From Limanda limanda (taxonomy: Eukaryota; Chordata; Actinopteri; Pleuronectiformes; Pleuronectidae): 64,000 bases of DNA. Every line of letters starts with the position of its first letter. Position 1 is the first letter of the stretch. The DNA lies in the NCBI RefSeq assembly GCF_963576545.1, contig NC_083639.1:14418618-14482617 (forward strand), read 5' to 3'. A model generated the notes under the pieces. It was not told the DNA's origin. It was given only the letters and a program-made list of their open reading frames with translations, and ran no database searches. Both the position numbers and the translations under genes were made by a program. Positions 57,204 through 64,000 of the stretch are shown here, piece after piece.

Positions 57204-57365
57204 TCAGGGGGGCTCTATATCCAGAAACCCCTCCTCTGATTGAACCAGTAAAGGTTCAAAATAAGGCACTCGAAGTGGAAAATGAGCAATCTTAACAAGA
57301 CGTCTGTCAGGAGCATCATCGGCTGAGATGAATTGATTCTTGCTCAAAGGCCATGGTACAGTGTC
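57204..57365 (-). CDS. Unrecognised terminal exon (53 codons, protein-like)
   Basis: Minus strand: an acceptor ending gcctttag at 57366, then an open frame of 53 codons in phase 0 ending in TGA. It reads DTVPWPLSKN at the start and PLRVPYFEPLL, then EEGFLDIEPP, at the end. The composition is protein-like, with no low complexity, although an open frame this long is not rare by chance. I do not recognise the family. It could be an alternative last exon of the KIAA1671-like gene, which has phase-0 donors at 59602 and 60164, or the end of another transcript. No AATAAA lies close downstream. Confidence 0.4.
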   Translation of the reverse strand, partial: DTVPWPLSKNQFISADDAPDRRLVKIAHFPLRVPYFEPLLVQSEEGFLDIEPP

Positions 57366-57499
57366 CTAAAGGCAACGAGAGATACAGAAGGTTTAGAACA
57401 AAGTTTCTAACTAAAACAGACATTTAATAAAATTGAATCAGCATTTATCACAAAGGTACGATAGGTTTCCACACAAGAATGTAATAAGTTTCAGCATGG

Positions 57500-58170
57500 A
57501 TGGCCAAGTGGTGCTTTAAGCCAAATTGGTCTCAACTTAACTGTACATCACAGTGACTCTGCTCAGACCTGGTTTTAACATCTGTCCTTAGTGATCTGAT
57601 CACAAGTTCAGCACTAAGTTAAGGTCTGAACATATCCAAATGTGTCCTCAAAGTGTTGTCATATCCAATCACAAAAACTACATGTGGAGGTTGTCTGGCA
57701 CACATGTGGCCACATTTTTTTTTCTGTGTGAACACAACATTGTTTTGGGCCACATATGAAGGACCGCCTACTTAGCTGACGTCCTCTGAGCCGGTACCGT
57801 CTCACAAATAACCAAACATATTTTGACAAAATGCATCATCCTAGCACAGCTGCACAAGATTAATTTAACCCGCCAACACTACTCTCTCGCTCTCACTGGC
57901 GCGCACACACAGATTCACACACACACACACACACACAAACACACCCACACAAACAAAGTGACATTTGACACATCTCTAAACTCAGACTGGGTAAAAACAA
58001 CATCATTTGGACCGAAATTCTGAAAGTGTGAGATCAGATCACAAGTGGTCACAGGACAAACATTCACTATACATTTTAATGCCAGTGTGAACAGAAAAGT
58101 TACATACAAACAAATTGCATTCAGGTACAGCGATCACATTTTACCCACAGTGCAGATCTGATAGGAGAAA
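57500..58170. repeat. Possible non-autonomous transposon or interspersed repeat
   Basis: 'cagacctggttttaacatct', 'gatctgatcacaagttcag', 'cacatgtggccacatt' and 'gatcagatcacaagtggtca' look like parts of a dispersed fish repeat. The related GATCTGATCACAAGT and GATCAGATCACAAGT phrases lie 440 bp apart. A CA run lies at 57903-57936. Boundaries are uncertain. Confidence 0.35.
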
Positions 58171-58689
58171 GTGTTGCAATGATATGGACCATTTCCTTTT
58201 TAATCTTTTCTTACATTAGTAACATGAGTGTTACCGACAGCCCAGAAAGGTTCAAACCATTCACGCTCTATTATTACCACCCTGTTTAGCTGTCTTTAAT
58301 CATGACTTAGAGGCAAATTGGTCCTTTTAAAAAATGCCTTCACTCCTACAGTAACACATTGCATAAGCCAAATGCCAAAACCCTCACGACTCAGTCCTCA
58401 TCTACGGCTGATTCTCTCATTAAGTTATTTAATGTTCATCATGCTGCAAGACATTTACTGCTTATGAAACTCTAACGTGCGTCTCACAGATACCAGCATC
58501 AAAGTTCTGCCGATGTTAGATAAATCAGGAAGTTATTCAAAAGATGCTTTTTCCCCAAAGATCACTGCATCATCTTTCAAAGACATAAAAAAAAGAAAAG
58601 AAAAAGGACAACTTTTTGGCCTGCTATTGGTACTATTGTTCTTATTCTTCTTTTTATTAATTTTCTTATTCTATCGTTACCTCCACTGA

Positions 58690-58990
58690 GGAGAGTATGT
58701 TTTCGTCTGTGATATTTTGAAGATCGTGGGCGCATGACCCAAGATAGAACCCATTCAATTTTGGTGCAGATCTGGATCAGGGGGCAGATCCATTAATTTC
58801 ACCTGTGAGATAGGGCGTTTTATAAAATCTTCATTGATTTCTTAGAGAATGATTCAAGGAAATTATGAAAAAAAAAGTCGTGTTTAGGGGCCTGATATTG
58901 TGTGTGTAAGTTGGCCGCAGATCAAATAAAACTCTAGTGAAATTAAAATGTGGTTTGATGAGGGGACTGTTTTGCCTTGGTATGTGCCAT
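58690..58990 (+). repeat. Dispersed teleost repeat family (copy 4)
   Basis: 'ttggtgcagatctggatcag', 'gatagggcgttttataaaat', 'aaaatgtggtttgatgaggg' and 'ccttggtatgtgccattct' match the family seen at 1655, 21590 and 46905. The Leu/Phe-rich frame just upstream (to 58689) is low-complexity DNA flanking the repeat, not a membrane protein. Confidence 0.6.
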
Positions 58991-59084
58991 TCTAGTTTTT
59001 TATTCATTTCAACAACAAGCAGATTGCAAGAATTTAAGATTTTAGTTCGCCTGTGACTTTATATTTTTTTTATGATTATTTGTA

Positions 59085-59094
59085 TTTATTTATT
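59085..59094 (-). terminator. Candidate poly(A) signals of the KIAA1671-like gene
   Basis: Overlapping AATAAATAAA on the minus strand, about 35-45 nt beyond the stop codon. That would be an unusually short 3' UTR, so a more distal site may be used. Confidence 0.35.
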
Positions 59095-59127
59095 ATAACA
59101 TCATCCATATAACTCACCCGTGTCTGG

Positions 59128-60991
59128 CTAAGCCTCGCTGTCGAGATGACTTAGGCGCTTCTTAGACTTCAGCTCTTTCAGCCAAGCAGGAGAAGAGCTG
59201 GTTCTGAATGACACACAGAATCACATTCATCTTTAGAATACTTTAATTTAATTTTCTCATCATTTCTAAGGTTTGAATATTTTTTAAGTGTGCTGTCGTG
59301 CTCTGTTCTTACCCTCCATCTGTGCCGCCCAGGGGTGGCAGCACAAGTGCGGCCCCCGCGAGATGAGAAGCAGAGCGAGGCGAGGAGCGGGAGACTGGTG
59401 AGGGTGATGGGGCTGTTGCCTCGCGTTGACCTCCTCGCTCTTCTCTTCCCTTGTGTTCTTCTGTCACATCTCTTCCCCCAGATGCTCCTCTCACTGATCT
59501 CCTTTTTAGTTGAGCCTTGGGGAGTAAGTCAAGACTTTCACTCAATGCAAATACTGACTGTTTCCATCACGTTTCATTTGGTAAAATGTATTTAAGCTCA
59601 CAATCAGGGCTGTAGGGCTCAGACCAGGGAACACTGAGACTCTTTGTGAGGTGGGAGGGGGAGGTAAGGCTTTCTTCGGTTTTGGCTGATCCTCCTCAGA
59701 ATCTGAGTCCCTTTGTTGGGAAGACACCTCCTTTCCATCTAGAAACAAAAAGTTAAGAGTCAAAACAGATAATGACTCTATTTGGTGTATGTTGCTTGTT
59801 TACTCTGAATTAAAGGAATTAGCTCCAGCCCTCTATGTTGATTAGATAATATTAAGGATGCTGTTATAACCTGCGGTGTCACAAGCCCTCCAATCCAACA
59901 TGTCCCTTGGAGTTGGCGCTGCACGGATCGAGCGTGACGGACGCGATCGAAGTCGCCTCTTTCCAACATTGGCCTTGGATTTCTGTGCACTGGTGTCGAG
60001 GAGTGGGGCGGAGCTCTGTGCGCAGAAACAAACACACACACACACAAAAAATCTAGCAATAATCAAATAATAATCTAGAATATATACTACTACCACTGAC
60101 CATACCGCTATTGTCGTCACTGCTCTGGTCTCCAGGAGGTTTAAGAAACAAAGAGAAACTAACCTCAGGGAATGAAGAGAAGTCAGTGGTATCAACATCT
60201 TGAGAGGCGACTTCAGGAACTTGGTCAGCGATCAGCTTTGGACTGAAGACAGAGAAAACATTTTTAGGGTCACAGACTTAGAAGAGAAGGCACAGTGTAT
60301 TTTGAAGTGACGTTTTGAACAAAGGGTCACTCCTCTGGGCTTTGGACGTTGTGCTCCTTTAACCACAAGAGGGCACAGGGAGTTCAATTCCTGAAATTCT
60401 TTCTGGGACATTTTAATGTGTAGATGCAGTCTGTTATTCTGCCAGAAATTATGTTTCAGAAAATGCTTGTTTTACTAGATTACATTAATCTATTTATTGA
60501 TAAAAAACAGAATCACACAAGGTTCTAAGGTTAAAAAAAACTAAACAGAAGAACAACTTTGGTGTCCAAATAATATTGGGTTATTTTTCAGATGCTTCGT
60601 CGATCATAGTAAGAAAGCCGAGTTCAACAAGCCCCTCTGACGTGCACCTCCAGGCTTCTTACTTTGAGGTGTACATGTAAAGGTAGCTAAAGGGCTTCTA
60701 TTTTTCAGGTGTGCTCAGTTGGAATAAAACATCTACATCATGTGGAGCCACACCCCTCAGCACGAGACACAAAGAATGACACATAAACCTGTCTGGTCCT
60801 GTCTGCCTCCATCAGCGTACATTAAGGAAATGAAGTGTTAGTGGTAAGAGTTTGTATGATGTTATAGTTCAACCTCTCACTTACCTGTCAGTTTCAGGTG
60901 TCTGTTCATGGAGGGGACTCAGCTGCTCTGGCTCACTGTCTATCAGAGCATCCGTGTCTTTGTCATCTCTGTTTACAGAATAGCTGTTAAC
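59128..60991 (-). CDS. KIAA1671: Tankyrase-binding-protein C-terminal domain protein, 3' end (KIAA1671-like)
   Basis: Exons 60885-60991, 60164-60242, 59871-60015, 59602-59738, 59313-59515 and 59128-59203 join in frame and end with TAG. The order of blocks matches the C-terminal domain shared by TNKS1BP1 and KIAA1671: LLDTSAQKSKANVGKRR, an Arg-rich RSRPSRS, DWRACDT, an acidic DSDSEED, VSVFPGLSPTALI, AQLKRR, then SSSPAWLKELKSKKR just before the stop. In human KIAA1671 lies next to CRYBB3 in the same orientation, as here, which favours KIAA1671 over TNKS1BP1. KIAA1671 is poorly characterised; the family includes a tankyrase and CCR4-NOT partner. The donor of exon 59871-60015 (G|gttata) is weak. 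The gene is cut by the window end. Confidence 0.75.
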
Positions 60992-63695
60992 CTGTGTCTG
61001 AGAGGCAGAAAGATCATTCAATTATAAGGAATATGAATAAGAAAACATATTATACAACAGAACCAGAGAAAACATGAAGGAGCCATGTGATATCGTTGGA
61101 CAAAATTACTTAATCTCTTTGGATTTACAGAATTATACAAAATAAAATGATGATGTGACGTCTGGCTTTTTTGCTGAGTAAATCTGCACATGAGAACTTT
61201 CACATTGTGGATCTGCGGCAGGGAGAAAATGGACCGTGTGCTGAGCCAAGATCACTAACTACAGAGGGAGAGGGACTGAGGACCAGCCAAGCATGCATCT
61301 TTTAATGAGCCGGTCACAGAGACTGGGCTGTCCTCAATAAACACTGACAGCGTGTGTATGCACGCACACGCACGGGCATACACACCTATGTGCGTTTGCA
61401 CGGACACACCAAACACACTCATGCTGTCACGCCCACATGCTGGAATGCATGGGTGGACACACACAGATACACACACACACACATTCCACACAAAAGCAAC
61501 TACTGTGCACCTCCTCACAAACATTCCTTTAAGCTCTCTTCATATTTTGTCAAGGGGCACATCCCAGTGTTGTTCTCTTGAATATTGTCTCCTGGATACA
61601 ACACAGCACTCGTGTAAACAACCCTTAAAATCTCATATCCATCTTATCTCCTTCCTCCGTCCATTTATTACTCAGCATTCACACAGCAGCTTCATTTGCA
61701 CAATGCCTGTTATCTGGCAGCATCACAGCATTAGTGAATAGGCTTCTAGAGATTTTCCTATGACCACAGACTGTGTTCAGTTATAGGGGAAAACAAAGTC
61801 TGGTCAAACAGAGACACAGTCTATGATTGAGCAATTTCACCAGCAACATGCAGCTCACCAAGTTATATCGTGATGTATATGTTTTTAACTTATTTTTCAG
61901 TCATGTCATGTAGCTCTTTCACCTCCTATTCACCCTGGTTCAAAAAGGACTAAAAAAGGAACTGTTTGGAATTGTGTGCAGCATGCAACAATGAATGAGA
62001 CGAAGGGCAAATGTGTATCAGTCTCAGATATGCGGATTCCAATGAAACAGCTAATCCACTTGTATCATATCTTAGTTCGAGAAAAAGCAACTTATTACAC
62101 GTCAACAGAGCAACTGCTCTTATGGACAAGTTCAAGTTCAATATTTCAGTTTTGATCCCTACCAACTCCTGAGGATAGGATTTTGCTTTTCAGTTGTCAA
62201 ATGCTCCACTATGTTCACCAGTTGGTGTCTAACTTTGACTGCCTGTCATTTGCCACTGGACAGGTATCATACAGAGGGTTGACCAAAGCACTTTCATTAA
62301 AAACAGTGTCTGTTGTGGCTGGAAAAAAGTCTTTAGAACCGATACAATGAGCTGAAGGTTGTTAAATGCCTCTTAAAGCTGAGGGAAACTGTGATAAAAA
62401 ACATGTTGATTTGCAACTCAGTGGAAACATTCACTCATGACTCAGTCATTTGAGCCATTGTTTATATATAAATATCTGTTAGTGCAACTTTAATCTACAT
62501 ATGCACAGAGATTCACAGATATATTCAGACACAAGATGGAAACTGAGCATTTTGGACAAACTCAACACATGTGTAGACATGTGTAACGTATGTTTAAACC
62601 CTACACCACAAAAAACAGCACCTGTAAACTATAATGATGGGTCTGAACAGTATGTGCTCATGAGGGCAGAGGATGTGCAAGTCAAGACAGGGTTGGCTTC
62701 ATTACAGTTTACATGCATCACATTTCTGTCACAGTCATTGGTGGGTGATAGCTTGTTTACGATGAGGATAAGATGTAAAAGATGCCACAAGCAGAACTAA
62801 TAGACTCTAATGAAACAGATGATGACCATCAACAACATCTCACCTCTAATAAAGGGAAATGAGGGGTCGTCTTATTAAGAGGGAAAATAGCCTGCAGGTT
62901 GTTTTCTCTTTTTTATGTCTCTTGTGAATGCACAGCCACATATAAACAGAGACACACACAATCACACTCACATGCAGGATACACCCAAAGCTAACACCTG
63001 AGAAATACTGAGAGTCACAGGCAAGTAAACTTGTGTGACACTGTTGATACCACAATATTTGACTGATCTACAGCAAAGAATTTAAATAAAGATAAACTGC
63101 TATCACGCTGTTGTTGGCAGTTTATACCTGGTTGACTGACTGAACGAAGTGTAAGACTGAAAGTCTCAAAGCCTGCAACAAGCAATACTAGTAAATCATC
63201 CATACCCCTAAAACCACTTACCACTTGCTGTGTGGAGAAAAAAGGCAGCTGCAGACATAGACAGTGCACAGACATAAACAGTCACTTTAACTATGAAGCT
63301 AGTCTAAGTGTTTGTTACTATCCTCTGCTTCATCTCCGACAACATGAACAAAGGTTTGTTGTTTTTAGATCACTAGCCTTCCTGAAACAGACGGCCACTG
63401 ACTGCTGCTCTCCCTCTTTACATTTGCATGATCATCTATTGGCACATGGGTGTTGAAATATTAGACCAGGTGATGACTAACATGGAATAAATGGAGAATG
63501 GGTATTAATGCAATGAACTCAGGCTTTAAAAACTGCTGCGTTCATTATCATTGCACTAAATGTCTATAAAAATGAGCTCATCAAGACTTGAAGGTAAAAT
63601 ATAATTTTGATTTAACAGCAGATTATAATTGGACTTGACGCAGAGCATTTTAAAGCATTTATTGCCATCTACTGGGTTAATGCATCAGCTCTTAC
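60992..63695 (-). other. Presumed intron of the KIAA1671-like gene
   Basis: 2.7 kb with CA-rich tracts at about 61350-61490 and no exon recognised. The His/Thr-rich open frames over 61352-61741 come from the CA repeat. Confidence 0.5.
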
Positions 63696-64000
63696 AGAGC
63701 AGGCTTCAGTGGTTCTCCTCGGCACAGTTTGCCGACTTCTGACGGAGAAGCGGCGCAGGGATCTCCTGCTACGTCTGGCAAAGCTACGGAGCGGTGACAC
63801 GGCCCTCTGAAACCTTTCTCCTCCATCTCCACCTTCTTCCTCTTTATCCTCATCTTCCTCTTCCTGCCTCTCCTCTGTGTTGTTCCACACCAGCTCCAGA
63901 GCCTCTTGTAATGAGCGCCGGACGCTGCCCACCCAGCCCGCCACCTGCAGCTGGGCCGCTGACAGTTTCCCTCCAAAGTACTGCATGGTCGTAATGCTCA
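63696..64000 (-). CDS. Partial exon, probably the next upstream exon of the KIAA1671-like gene
   Basis: Open to the window edge. Downstream of Met at 63984-63986 it reads QYFGGKLSAAQLQVAGWVGS, then a Glu/Asp-rich acidic run, then an Arg/Ser-rich basic run. A donor (CTCT|gtaaga) at 63695 ends it in phase 0, matching the phase-0 acceptor at 60991, which supports membership in the same gene. If read through instead, the frame stops nine codons later and an AATAAA follows within 10 nt, so it could also be the last exon of a separate gene. I do not recognise the segment by itself. Confidence 0.5.

Noticed and set aside
58477..58689. Frame ending in a Leu/Phe-rich stretch like a membrane anchor
   Set aside because: The hydrophobic run is TTCTTATT-type low-complexity DNA leading into the dispersed repeat at 58690.
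61352..61741. 129-codon plus-strand frame rich in His and Thr
   Set aside because: Its first half is CA-repeat translation; the rest has no recognisable features.

Overview
The window is nuclear DNA from a ray-finned fish, most likely a percomorph teleost. All genes are split into small exons with GT-AG introns. The interspersed repeats are of teleost type: a tRNA-derived SINE, a decayed Tc1-like transposon, a decayed L2-like LINE, and several copies of one dispersed family. There are many long CA microsatellites. I cannot name the species. Every recognised gene lies on the minus strand, so the locus is read from right to left.

Layout from right to left. At 64000-59128 is the 3' end of a gene with a tankyrase-binding-protein C-terminal domain (KIAA1671/TNKS1BP1 family, most likely KIAA1671). 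At 57204-57365 is an unrecognised but protein-like terminal exon. At 56230-55340 is a dead L2-like LINE. At about 54960-53274 is a lens beta-crystallin most like CRYBB3, with a 53-residue Pro/Asn-rich C-terminal tail. At about 52240-19491 is a complete citron Rho-interacting kinase gene (CIT): 47 coding exons that join in frame to 2142 residues, plus an optional 24-nt microexon. At 15192-12871 is a complete ventricular/slow myosin regulatory light chain (MYL2, 169 residues). At 11098-11560 is a 32-bp tandem array with higher-order structure. At 10527-10515 is a 13-nt coding first exon whose four complete codons match the start of paxillin (PXN). The rest of the window, to position 1, reads as the paxillin first intron.

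The genes do not form a pathway. They are a conserved neighbourhood: in human, PXN, MYL2 and CIT lie on 12q24, and CRYBB3 and KIAA1671 on 22q. Citron kinase works at the midbody in cytokinesis. MYL2 and CRYBB3 are terminal-differentiation genes of muscle and lens. Paxillin is a focal-adhesion scaffold.

The observations most worth following are: a CIT microexon carrying a textbook PP1-docking motif; the CRYBB3 tail apparently made from a telomere-like hexamer repeat; a CDE/CHR-type cell-cycle element and an overlapping uORF at the CIT start; a helically phased CRE-like tandem array upstream of paxillin; and simple repeats lying inside CIT splice acceptors. Exon limits were set by hand from splice consensus, reading frame and remembered family sequence. 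Transcription starts, most poly(A) sites and repeat-family names were not checked computationally.
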